A stretch of DNA of 64,000 bases from UBA1715 sp045615765. Lineage in GTDB: Bacteria > Bacteroidota > Bacteroidia > Bacteroidales > UBA1715. The translations under genes were made by a program, and so were the position numbers. Where the stretch lies: contig JAZLFM010000010.1 in the NCBI GenBank assembly GCA_045615765.1, positions 1 to 64,000 on the forward strand, given 5' to 3'. Of this stretch, positions 1 to 7,941 are shown one piece after another (the stretch's first letter is position 1; each line of letters starts with the position of its first letter). The notes under the pieces were generated by a model that was not told the DNA's origin, searched no databases, and saw only the letters and a list, made by a program, of their open reading frames with translations.

Positions 1-18
1 GTCACTGGTTACTCAAAT

Positions 19-41
19 GATGGCTTCCAGCCATCGTTTTT
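19..41 (+). terminator. Candidate terminator of a gene to the left of the window
   Basis: Arms GATGGCT and AGCCATC (7 bp, perfect) enclose a 3-base loop and are followed by GTTTTT. It would end a gene that stops before the window. The stem is short, so this is tentative. Confidence 0.45.
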
Positions 42-65
42 GTGGCAAACTGTATTTTGTTTTTT

Positions 66-73
66 TACTTTTG
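66..73 (+). promoter_or_regulatory. Promoter -7 box for the carboxylesterase
   Basis: TACTTTTG matches the Bacteroidota -7 consensus TAnnTTTG and lies 62 bases before the chosen start codon. A TTTG lies 23 bases upstream, slightly wider than the usual spacing. Confidence 0.45.
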
Positions 74-134
74 AAAATAAATGTATGCAGAATCCCACAT
101 ACATTTATTATTTTTGAAGAAAGAAATTATTACA

Positions 135-1670
135 ATGAAGAAAATTATTTTTTCGGCTCTTTTGAGCATGGCAATTACACTTCCTGGTATGGCTCAAATT
201 CTTAAAACGACCGTTGCACAAGGTGAAATAGAAGGTGTTCTTCACGAAGGATTTGCTTTATACAAACGCATTCCGTATGCCGAAGCGCCTGTTGGAAATC
301 TTCGTTGGAAAATGCCTGTGGCAAAAAAGCCATGGAAAGGTGTTTACAAATCTGACGAATGGGGAAACCGTCCGTTCCAAGTTGACGACCCTAACCAAGG
401 GATCAGCCACATTCCTATGAGCGAGGATTGCTTGTATCTAAGTGTTGAAACTCCTGCAAAATCAAAAGACGAGAAACTTCCTGTATTTGTAATGATACAC
501 GGAGGCGGCTTCTCAACAGGTTCTTATATTGGAACTCAAGATAGTTTCGTTCGCGAAGGTATTGTATATGTAAGCATCGAATATCGTCTTGGTGCTCTCG
601 GTTTTATGGCACATCCGGAACTAAGCAAAGAATCGGGCAAAAAGATTTCCGGCAACTATGGTATCTACGACCAAATTATGGCTCTAAATTGGATACACGA
701 TAATATCGCTGCATTTGGTGGAGACCCAGAAAAAGTTACAATCTGCGGTGAATCTGCCGGTGGTTATTCAGTAAGTATTTTATGCGCTTCGCCATTATGT
801 AAAGGATTATTCCGTGCTGCAATCAGCGAAAGCGGAGGAAACTTCGGGCCTATCTCAAATCAGCCATACGGTGGTGTAAACAATGTGCGCTATGTGAAAC
901 CTGCAGAAACAGCAGGCTTAGATTTCCAAAAGAAATTGAAAGCAAAAAATCTAAAAGCACTTCGTGCAATGTCGGCACAAACTATACTTGACAGCACGGG
1001 ATACAAATTATTTTGGCCAGTAGTTGACGGTTACGCCATTGTAGATGACCAATACAAATTATACGAACAAGGCAAATACAACGATGTCGATATTATGATT
1101 GGCTACAACGACGACGAAGGCAGTCTTTTTATTTACAATATGACTGTTGACCAATACAAACAAATGGCAAAAGAGCAATTTGGAGATTATGCAAATAAAT
1201 TCTTCGAAGCATATCCAGCCCAAAACGACCAAGAAGCATTATATGCGATACAAGATATGTTCAGAGACCGTTCTTTCGGATGGAACACATACGCATGGGC
1301 TAACCTACAAACTACTACAGGCAAAGGCAAAGTATATATGTACTACTTTGCACAAAAGTCTCAAAACAGTATTCTAAAAAGCGGAACAAGAGGTGCAACA
1401 CACGTTGCTGAAATGCCATTTATTTATGGTAGCGATTTCGGCGATGCCATGAGCGAAACCGACACACACATGTCGCAAATTATGGCAAAATATTGGATTA
1501 ACTTTGTTAAAACTGGAAATCCTAATGCCGAAGGCTTGCCATTCTGGTGCACCTACAAACAAGGTGAAGAATCTGCTATGACAATGAAAAAAGGATTCTA
1601 CCTTACACCTGTTCCAAATCAAAAGCAAATGGATTTCTTTGAAGATTTCTACAAATCAGTACGAAAATAA
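135..1670 (+). CDS. Secreted type-B carboxylesterase
   Basis: Alpha/beta-hydrolase of the carboxylesterase/para-nitrobenzyl esterase family, about 511 residues, which is normal for the family. The start at 135 is chosen because it gives a clean signal peptide ending in GMAQ; the in-frame start at 81 would add an implausible leader. The oxyanion-hole motif HGGGF, the nucleophile in GESAGG (Ser about 207), an acidic residue in NDDEGS and the histidine in ATHVAEMPF are all present. It probably hydrolyses carboxylic esters in the periplasm or outside the cell; the substrate cannot be told. It is transcribed alone, with its own promoter box and a hairpin directly after the stop. Confidence 0.9.
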   Translation: MKKIIFSALLSMAITLPGMAQILKTTVAQGEIEGVLHEGFALYKRIPYAEAPVGNLRWKMPVAKKPWKGVYKSDEWGNRPFQVDDPNQGISHIPMSEDCLYLSVETPAKSKDEKLPVFVMIHGGGFSTGSYIGTQDSFVREGIVYVSIEYRLGALGFMAHPELSKESGKKISGNYGIYDQIMALNWIHDNIAAFGGDPEKVTICGESAGGYSVSILCASPLCKGLFRAAISESGGNFGPISNQPYGGVNNVRYVKPAETAGLDFQKKLKAKNLKALRAMSAQTILDSTGYKLFWPVVDGYAIVDDQYKLYEQGKYNDVDIMIGYNDDEGSLFIYNMTVDQYKQMAKEQFGDYANKFFEAYPAQNDQEALYAIQDMFRDRSFGWNTYAWANLQTTTGKGKVYMYYFAQKSQNSILKSGTRGATHVAEMPFIYGSDFGDAMSETDTHMSQIMAKYWINFVKTGNPNAEGLPFWCTYKQGEESAMTMKKGFYLTPVPNQKQMDFFEDFYKSVRK

Positions 1671-1678
1671 AAAATATG

Positions 1679-1708
1679 GAGACGCGATTAATCGCGTCTC
1701 TTCTTTAT
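1679..1708 (+). terminator. Terminator after the carboxylesterase
   Basis: A perfect palindrome with two 11-base arms (GAGACGCGATT and AATCGCGTCTC) begins 8 bases after the esterase stop and is followed by TTCTTTAT. It also decides the start of the next gene: an in-frame ATG at 1676 would put this hairpin inside the coding sequence, so the ATG at 1709 is preferred. Confidence 0.75.
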
Positions 1709-2125
1709 ATGGAAACAAATTACGAACATAGTCTTGAAGAAGCAAACGTACGCGTCACTGCAGTTCGTTTGCTTATTTGGAAGACAATAAACACAGAAAT
1801 GTCTGGTGCATTTTCATTGGTCGACATGGAAAATGCTATGCCAACAGTGGACCGTTCAACTATTTTCAGAACACTTTCATTATTCGCAGAAAAACATCTG
1901 CTACACCTAATAGACGACGGCTCGGGCATGCAAAAATATTGTATTTGCCATTGCGAAGACAAGCAGCATCACCACGGACATATTCATCTAACTTGTACAA
2001 TTTGCCACGAAACATTTTGTCTTGAACAAGTTGAAATTCCTAGTGTTCCGGTTCCACAAGGTTGGCAAGTTGACGAAGCCGAATATATTATAAAAGGCAT
2101 CTGTCCAAAATGTAAGAAAAAATAA
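1709..2125 (+). CDS. Fur-family metal-responsive repressor
   Basis: A 138-residue Fur/Zur-type regulator. The N-terminal winged-helix region contains the recognition-helix pattern VDRSTIFRTLSLF. Next come a histidine-rich stretch (HCEDKQHHHGHIH) and the paired cysteines CTIC...C and CPKC that form the structural zinc site. It directly precedes a zinc-type P-ATPase, and a palindromic candidate operator lies between the two genes. A role in controlling zinc or heavy-metal efflux is therefore likely but inferred. Zur or a metal-efflux-specific Fur relative are both possible. Confidence 0.85.
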   Translation: METNYEHSLEEANVRVTAVRLLIWKTINTEMSGAFSLVDMENAMPTVDRSTIFRTLSLFAEKHLLHLIDDGSGMQKYCICHCEDKQHHHGHIHLTCTICHETFCLEQVEIPSVPVPQGWQVDEAEYIIKGICPKCKKK

Positions 2126-2126
2126 G

Positions 2127-2154
2127 GTTGCAATATTTGCAACTCAGTTGCGAA
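2127..2154 (+). promoter_or_regulatory. Candidate Fur/Zur-type operator before the P-ATPase
   Basis: GTTGCAA-TAT-TTGCAAC (2127-2143) is a 7-3-7 inverted repeat, followed 3 bases later by a further half-site GTTGCGAA (2147-2154). It lies between the Fur-family gene and the metal ATPase. TTGCAA-type half-sites suit a Fur-family protein, but binding is inferred. Confidence 0.5.
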
Positions 2155-2198
2155 AGTTTTGCCACATCTTTGTCACCGTAAACTTAAAGACAAAAGAT

Positions 2199-4217
2199 AT
2201 GGCACATTCAGAAGAACATTCTCACAATTGCTGTTCACACGAACACAGCAACCATGCCCATGAAGAACATTCACACTCTCATGGTTGTCATTGTAATGAA
2301 CACGCTCACGAACATGAACACCATCATCACCATGAAGGCGGAATGAAAAAACAAATCATTACAATTGCATGCACAATTGTTTTACTTATTGCCGCAGTTC
2401 TTATCGAACAATATTGTGATTTACAAACATGGCAATTATTAATAATCTATCTTATTCCGTACTTGCTTATTGGTCACGAGACATTGCACGAAGCGGCTGA
2501 AGGCATAACGGAAGGTGATATCTTCAATGAACATTTTCTTATGGCAATTGCCACTATCGGTGCGCTTTGCATAGGATTTCTACCTGGAGCGGAAACAGAA
2601 TTTCCCGAAGCTGTTTTTGTAATGCTATTTTTCCAAATAGGCGAATTATTCGAAGGCTATGCCGAAGGTAAAAGTCGCGAAAGTATTTCTCATTTAATGG
2701 ATATCCGTCCCGATACAGCAAATGTAGAACGAGACGGAGGAATACAAACAGTTTCACCAGAAACGATAATTGTAGGAGAAATCATTGTAATAAAACCAGG
2801 TGAAAAAGTTCCACTAGACGGTATTGTAATAGAAGGTAATTCGTCGTTAAATACCATTGCACTTACAGGAGAAAGCGCCCCTCGCGAAATCTCAATAGAC
2901 GACGAAGTAATTTCCGGATGTGTAAACATCAGTGGTGTAATTCGAGTAAAAACAACAAAATCTTTTGGAGAAAGTACCGTTTCAAAAATCATCAACTTGG
3001 TTGAAAATGCAAGCGACAGCAAATCAAAAAGCGAGACATTCATTACTCATTTTGCACGAATCTACACGCCTATAGTTGTCTGTTCCGCCATTGCATTGGC
3101 TATTCTTCCTCCTTTGTTTTCAGGAAGTTTCGTTGCCGCATTTCCTACCTGGTTATACCGAGCGCTTACATTCTTAATCGTATCTTGTCCATGTGCATTA
3201 GTAATCAGCGTTCCTTTAACATTTTTTGGAGGCATAGGCGGAGCATCCCGTAATGGAATATTAATAAAAGGTGCAAACTACATGGATACACTTGCTAAAG
3301 TAAAAACTATAGTTTTTGACAAAACTGGAACACTTACTCATGGACAATTCGCCGTAGAAGCAATCCATCCTGAGACTTGCGATGAAAGACATATATTGCA
3401 CCTTGCAGCACATGTTGAACATTTTTCTACACATCCAATTGCAGCAGCACTTCGTAACGCATTTCCAGAAGAAGCCACAGACGGCTGCAGCGTGAGCGAT
3501 GTCGAAGAAATTGCCGGACATGGTATTCGTGCAAAGATTGGAAATGACGTTGTTTGCGTTGGAAATACTAAAATGATGGAAAGTATCGGAGCTGAATGGC
3601 ACGATTGTCCACAAATTGGCACAATCATCCATATCGCGATCAATGGAATTTATGCTGGACATATTGTAATAAATGATGTCATCAAAGAAGATAGCGCAGA
3701 AGCAATTACAAGTCTTCATCAATTTGGGGTAGAAAAAACCGTTATGTTGACCGGCGATAGAAAAGAAGTAGGCGAAGATGTTGCAAAAAAACTTAATCTA
3801 AGCGAATATCATGCTGAATTACTACCAACGGACAAAGTTTCTCACGTAGAACGACTTTTACAAGAAAAAGAAGCAGGTTCATACCTTGCTTTCGTTGGCG
3901 ACGGAATCAACGACGCGCCTGTTCTTGCCAGGGCCGATATCGGAATAGCAATGGGCGGTCTTGGCAGCGATGCCGCCATAGAGGCAGCCGACATCGTACT
4001 TATGGACGACAAGCCATCGAAAATCGCATTGGCGATACAAATTGCAAGAAGAACACTTCGAATAGCACAACAAAATGTATGGTTCGCCATAAGCGTAAAA
4101 ATACTTGTACTAGTACTAGCAACCATTGGACTTGGAACATTATGGATGGCTGTATTTGCAGATGTTGGCGTTACTGTTTTAGCAGTATTAAATGCGATGA
4201 GAGCACTACAGAAATAA
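2199..4217 (+). CDS. zntA: Zn/Cd/Pb-exporting P1B-type ATPase
   Basis: Heavy-metal translocating P-type ATPase of about 672 residues. The start at 2199 opens a very histidine-rich cytoplasmic tail (about residues 1-47), which probably binds metal in place of a CxxC domain. The membrane metal site is SCPCAL. The phosphorylation motif is DKTGTLT, followed by the HP motif (STHPIA), TGDR and GDGINDAPVLA. Near the C terminus a Lys in SVKIL and an Asp in FADVG match the zinc-type (P1B-2) signature. It exports divalent metal from the cytoplasm using ATP. It follows the Fur-family gene by 73 bases with a candidate operator between, so metal-inducible expression is expected. Confidence 0.92.
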   Translation: MAHSEEHSHNCCSHEHSNHAHEEHSHSHGCHCNEHAHEHEHHHHHEGGMKKQIITIACTIVLLIAAVLIEQYCDLQTWQLLIIYLIPYLLIGHETLHEAAEGITEGDIFNEHFLMAIATIGALCIGFLPGAETEFPEAVFVMLFFQIGELFEGYAEGKSRESISHLMDIRPDTANVERDGGIQTVSPETIIVGEIIVIKPGEKVPLDGIVIEGNSSLNTIALTGESAPREISIDDEVISGCVNISGVIRVKTTKSFGESTVSKIINLVENASDSKSKSETFITHFARIYTPIVVCSAIALAILPPLFSGSFVAAFPTWLYRALTFLIVSCPCALVISVPLTFFGGIGGASRNGILIKGANYMDTLAKVKTIVFDKTGTLTHGQFAVEAIHPETCDERHILHLAAHVEHFSTHPIAAALRNAFPEEATDGCSVSDVEEIAGHGIRAKIGNDVVCVGNTKMMESIGAEWHDCPQIGTIIHIAINGIYAGHIVINDVIKEDSAEAITSLHQFGVEKTVMLTGDRKEVGEDVAKKLNLSEYHAELLPTDKVSHVERLLQEKEAGSYLAFVGDGINDAPVLARADIGIAMGGLGSDAAIEAADIVLMDDKPSKIALAIQIARRTLRIAQQNVWFAISVKILVLVLATIGLGTLWMAVFADVGVTVLAVLNAMRALQK

Positions 4218-4233
4218 AAAACTAGCGTTACAA

Positions 4234-4263
4234 TTGTCAAACTAAAAAGAAAACATATATTTG
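4234..4263 (+). promoter_or_regulatory. metK promoter
   Basis: TTG, 19 bases, then TATATTTG: a very good match to the Bacteroidota -33/-7 promoter. Transcription would begin near 4270, leaving a 5' leader of about 114 bases before metK. I see no known SAM-riboswitch consensus in that leader. Confidence 0.65.
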
Positions 4264-4383
4264 CATTGTACAAGTGGAAAGATTTGATTTGATTGCAACC
4301 ACAGAAAAAAATGCTAAAACAGCACAGGTTCTCACATCCAATTTTTCCCATTATTATTTATTAATTAACCTTATAAAGTAGTT

Positions 4384-5667
4384 ATGGGATATTTTTTTTC
4401 ATCAGAATCAGTTTCTGAAGGTCATCCAGACAAAGTGGCTGACCAAATTTCTGACGCAATTCTTGACAATATTCTTGCTCAAGATGCAACTTCTAAAGTT
4501 GCTTGCGAAACATTGGTAACAACTGGACAAGTTATTGTAGCCGGCGAAATCAAAACACAAGCAAAAATCAACGAACAAGATATTGCTCGTAGTGTTATTA
4601 AAAAAATCGGTTACACTAAAAGTGAGTACAAATTCGACAGCGAATCGTGTGGTATTCTAACTGCACTTCATGGTCAATCTCCAGACATCAATCGTGGTGT
4701 AGAACGCAAAGAGTCGTACGACCAAGGTGCTGGTGACCAAGGTATGATGTTCGGCTATGCTTGCAACGAAACAGAAAGTCGTATGCCTATTTCACTTGAT
4801 ATGGCACACAATCTTTTGATTGAACTTGCAAACATCCGTAACGAAGGTAAAAAAATGAAATATCTTCGTCCAGATTCTAAGTCACAAGTAACTATTGAAT
4901 ACGATGACAATAACAAACCTAAACGCGTTGACACTATTGTTATCTCTACTCAACACGACGAATTTATCAAGGATGAAAAGAATCAACTTAAAGCCGACGA
5001 GGAAATGGTCGCTGCCATCAAACAAGATGTAGAAAAAATTCTTATTCCTCGTGTTTTAAAACTTCATCCAGAATATAAAAACCTTCTAAAAGGTTCATAT
5101 AACCTATTGGTAAATCCAACTGGTAAATTCGTAATTGGTGGTCCTTATGGAGACACTGGTCTTACTGGTCGTAAAATCATCGTTGATACTTATGGTGGTA
5201 AAGGAGCTCACGGTGGTGGTGCATTCTCTGGTAAGGATCCTTCAAAAGTTGACCGTTCAGCCGCATACGCAGCTCGTCACTTGGCGAAAAACCTTGTTGC
5301 TGCTGGCGTTGCAGATGAAGTTCTTGTACAAGTTGCATACGCAATCGGTGTTGCAGAACCTATGAACTTATTCATCAACACATACGGAACATCAAAACTT
5401 GCAATATCTGATGGCGAAATCGCTCAAAAAATCGCTGATAGCAAAATTTTCGACATGCGCCCTAAGGCTATCGAAGATAGATTGAAATTACGCAATCCTA
5501 TTTACCAAGAAACTGCTTCATACGGACATATGGGTAGAACTCCTGAAACAGTGACAAAAACTTTTGTTGGCGCTGATGGAAAAACTATCTCGAAAAAAGT
5601 GGAATTATTCACTTGGGAAAAAGAAGATAAAGTAAAAGATGTTAAAAAACTTTTCGGTTTAAAATAA
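4384..5667 (+). CDS. metK: S-adenosylmethionine synthetase
   Basis: Makes S-adenosylmethionine from methionine and ATP in the cytoplasm. The 427-residue protein begins FSSESVSEGHPDKVADQISDA, the typical MetK N terminus. It carries GAGDQGMMFGYA, the glycine-rich GGKGAHGGGAFSGKDPSKVDRS loop and the closing region expected of the family. The length fits the slightly longer Bacteroidota form. It is followed 16 bases later by rdgB, so the two are probably co-transcribed from the promoter at 4234-4263. Confidence 0.97.
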   Translation: MGYFFSSESVSEGHPDKVADQISDAILDNILAQDATSKVACETLVTTGQVIVAGEIKTQAKINEQDIARSVIKKIGYTKSEYKFDSESCGILTALHGQSPDINRGVERKESYDQGAGDQGMMFGYACNETESRMPISLDMAHNLLIELANIRNEGKKMKYLRPDSKSQVTIEYDDNNKPKRVDTIVISTQHDEFIKDEKNQLKADEEMVAAIKQDVEKILIPRVLKLHPEYKNLLKGSYNLLVNPTGKFVIGGPYGDTGLTGRKIIVDTYGGKGAHGGGAFSGKDPSKVDRSAAYAARHLAKNLVAAGVADEVLVQVAYAIGVAEPMNLFINTYGTSKLAISDGEIAQKIADSKIFDMRPKAIEDRLKLRNPIYQETASYGHMGRTPETVTKTFVGADGKTISKKVELFTWEKEDKVKDVKKLFGLK

Positions 5668-5683
5668 GCGAACAAAGCAAGAT

Positions 5684-6262
5684 ATGGAACTCATTTTTGC
5701 ATCGAATAATCGTCATAAATTGGAAGAAATTTCCAAAATAATTGGCAATTCTTATTCTATCTTAAACCTGAAACAAGCAAATTGTGAAGGTGAAATCCCA
5801 GAAACTGGAGAAACGTTGGCAGAAAATGCTCTACAAAAGGCTCATTGGGTATATGACAAAACAGGTAAAAACTGTTTTGCTGACGATACCGGTCTTGAAA
5901 TTGATGCATTAGATGGCGCCCCTGGGGTTTACACTGCGCGCTTTGCAGGAGAAGATTGCACGCCAGAAGATAATATTCAGAAAACACTTCGTTTACTACA
6001 AGGTGTTGCAAATAGACGTGCTTGCTTTAAAACTGTTATCGCATGCATTATCGACGGAAAAGAATTCTTGTTCGAAGGTGAAGTTGAAGGTGAAATTGCA
6101 ACGGAAAAATTAGGAGAAGGAGGATTTGGCTATGATCCTATCTTTGTTCCTAAAGGCTACAAAGAATCATTTGCACAAATGCCCCTTGAACTTAAAAATA
6201 GTATGAGTCACCGTGGTCGTGCAACAGCAAAATTTGTAGAGTTCCTACACAGCTTGAAATAG
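5684..6262 (+). CDS. rdgB: Non-canonical purine NTP pyrophosphatase (RdgB/HAM1)
   Basis: House-cleaning enzyme that hydrolyses dITP, ITP and XTP to monophosphates. The 192-residue protein starts with the family motif FASNNRHKLEEI and contains FADDTGLEIDAL, GVYTARFAG and GEGGFGYDPIF, then a closing SHRGRA. It lies 16 bases after metK on the same strand and ends at a strong hairpin shared with the convergent recO. Confidence 0.95.
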   Translation: MELIFASNNRHKLEEISKIIGNSYSILNLKQANCEGEIPETGETLAENALQKAHWVYDKTGKNCFADDTGLEIDALDGAPGVYTARFAGEDCTPEDNIQKTLRLLQGVANRRACFKTVIACIIDGKEFLFEGEVEGEIATEKLGEGGFGYDPIFVPKGYKESFAQMPLELKNSMSHRGRATAKFVEFLHSLK

Positions 6263-6286
6263 TAAAAAGTTTACTGATTTTTTAAG

Positions 6287-6318
6287 AGAGAGATGATGCA
6301 TAATCGTCTCTCTTTTTT
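6287..6318. terminator. Bidirectional terminator between rdgB and recO
   Basis: An 11-bp stem (6287-6297 with 6303-6313, one G-T pair) and a 5-base loop are followed by a run of seven T. It lies between the convergent genes rdgB and recO and abuts the recO stop codon. Confidence 0.75.
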
Positions 6319-7034
6319 TATTCAAATACCATTTTCAATATCTCTAACGATTTGATATTTTGCATACTACAAATATGCACATCATAATAGCGCAACAATA
6401 TCGACAACAAATGTTGTCTGTCAACTTGTTGCAATTCAATATCATCGGTAAGTTCATTTGTTTGCAATAAACGGGCAAACAAAGCACTGTCGCTCAACGA
6501 AAGCGTTCCTTCTTCGCTTCCTTGTGGTACGAATTGTGCATGTACTAACGAGAAAACGGTATTACTCTCATCGTAATTGTTGTTCGGGAATACACCTAAC
6601 AACTGAGTTAGATGTAATAAAAACAATATATGTAGATTCGAATAATTTGTCTGACTTTCTTCCAAAAGAGTTACAAACGTTCGTATATACTTAAACATCA
6701 ACTCATTATATTCCTCTTCACGAAATACTCTATTTAGAATTTCCCCAACAAACAAAGCTATTGTGGACTTAAACACATTGGAAGCCATACTTGTTGGAAC
6801 CAAAGCAAATTGAACTGATGTGAGTCTATGTATTTGTGCAGGATCTTTCTTACGAATAGCTGTAATTTTCAGCAACGACAAGGGTTGAAACATCGCCATT
6901 TTTGAGCGATTCTTTCGTACGCCATTCATTATATACGAACCATTTCCGTATTGTTCGGTATAAATATGTGCAATGACACTCGTTTCCGAGTATTTTATCG
7001 TGTGCAGAACAATCGCGTCAGTTTCGAGTTGCAT
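6318..7034 (-). CDS. recO: DNA repair protein RecO
   Basis: Recombination mediator that helps load RecA on SSB-coated DNA. The 238-residue protein starts with the OB-fold pattern LETDAIVLHTIKYSETSVIAHIYTE and continues through a helical region. The zinc-finger cysteines of many RecO proteins are absent, as is common in Bacteroidota. It is the last gene of a minus-strand run that starts with the ABC permease, with 10 bases between it and the gene before. Confidence 0.88.
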   Translation of the reverse strand: MQLETDAIVLHTIKYSETSVIAHIYTEQYGNGSYIMNGVRKNRSKMAMFQPLSLLKITAIRKKDPAQIHRLTSVQFALVPTSMASNVFKSTIALFVGEILNRVFREEEYNELMFKYIRTFVTLLEESQTNYSNLHILFLLHLTQLLGVFPNNNYDESNTVFSLVHAQFVPQGSEEGTLSLSDSALFARLLQTNELTDDIELQQVDRQHLLSILLRYYDVHICSMQNIKSLEILKMVFE

Positions 7035-7044
7035 AGGATTTCAA

Positions 7045-7941
7045 TCAAAGACCAGATTCTGCTTCTTTTTTCTTTTTCCTCTTCAACTTTTCAGGAATAT
7101 AATCAGAAAATTTCTGACGAGGACTATGTAAGTCTATATCTGCAAAATAATGCAGTTTTCCTTGCTTAAACTTATAGCCGTCAATAGAAAAATCCGGGCC
7201 ATAATATTCATAAATACCTTCATAACGAGAATCAGCGGCAGCAATATGGTCAAGTACATACATTTTTTTCTTTTTCTCGTAACGCAACATCATCGTCTGC
7301 TTCGAAGAATATTCATAAACAATGCGTTTCTTATATCCTTTACCTTTTAATTCTATAATCTGATGACCAAAAGCAGGTTTTCCTTTCTTATCAAAACGGA
7401 AGGTTTCTATTACCTTCTTTTGCGTATAAATTGTATTTGGACGCCAGCCTAACAACACATACGTTGTAATATCGTCATACTTAAATTCACGAATATCGTA
7501 ATAAGTGGCTCCATACCAGAATTTAGGCGTACAATTCGTCATAGTCGGATCCTTCATTGAAGGCGCACAATCTTGTAAATGATACAATTCAACAGTATTT
7601 GTTTCTTTAAAATATTGTTGTAACATACCAAATGTTTCGTAGGTCCCATTTGTGTGTACAATAAACCAAGTAAAGATTCTGAAGGTTTGGTCTGGCGCCG
7701 TTACCTTTCCTATTTTCAAATCGTTGAACGCATAATGAAATGATTCGGGAATTCTCAAAACCGAATCCATAATGGTAATAAAAATCTTATTATTCTTTAT
7801 ATTGTCTTCTTCGGAAGCGAAGCGAGAAATATTAGAATATATAGCTATAAGATTATATTCATCCTTACTAAAATCCTTTCCTTGCGAGCTAACCCACAAA
7901 GGCAACAACAGCAACAGATATGTACAAATTCGTTTCAACAT
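7045..7941 (-). CDS. Exported protein of unknown function
   Basis: A 298-residue protein with a signal peptide (LLLLLPLWVSSQG). It has no motif that I recognise. The sequence is rich in beta-forming and aromatic residues in the middle and ends with a strongly basic tail (KLKRKKKKE). It overlaps the subtilase stop codon by one base and precedes recO, so it belongs to the same transcript. It resembles conserved Bacteroidota proteins of unknown role; a periplasmic or outer-membrane location is likely. Confidence 0.75.
   Translation of the reverse strand: MLKRICTYLLLLLPLWVSSQGKDFSKDEYNLIAIYSNISRFASEEDNIKNNKIFITIMDSVLRIPESFHYAFNDLKIGKVTAPDQTFRIFTWFIVHTNGTYETFGMLQQYFKETNTVELYHLQDCAPSMKDPTMTNCTPKFWYGATYYDIREFKYDDITTYVLLGWRPNTIYTQKKVIETFRFDKKGKPAFGHQIIELKGKGYKKRIVYEYSSKQTMMLRYEKKKKMYVLDHIAAADSRYEGIYEYYGPDFSIDGYKFKQGKLHYFADIDLHSPRQKFSDYIPEKLKRKKKKEAESGL

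Noticed and set aside
1676..1708. Earlier ATG for the Fur-family gene
   Set aside because: It would place a perfect 22-base palindromic terminator inside the coding sequence and add residues unlike the family.
3261..3722. Minus-strand open frames within the metal ATPase gene
   Set aside because: No promoter, no family features; they mirror the zntA reading frame.
4264..4383. SAM riboswitch in the metK leader
   Set aside because: No SAM-I, SAM-II or SMK consensus was found by eye; kept only as a leader worth aligning.
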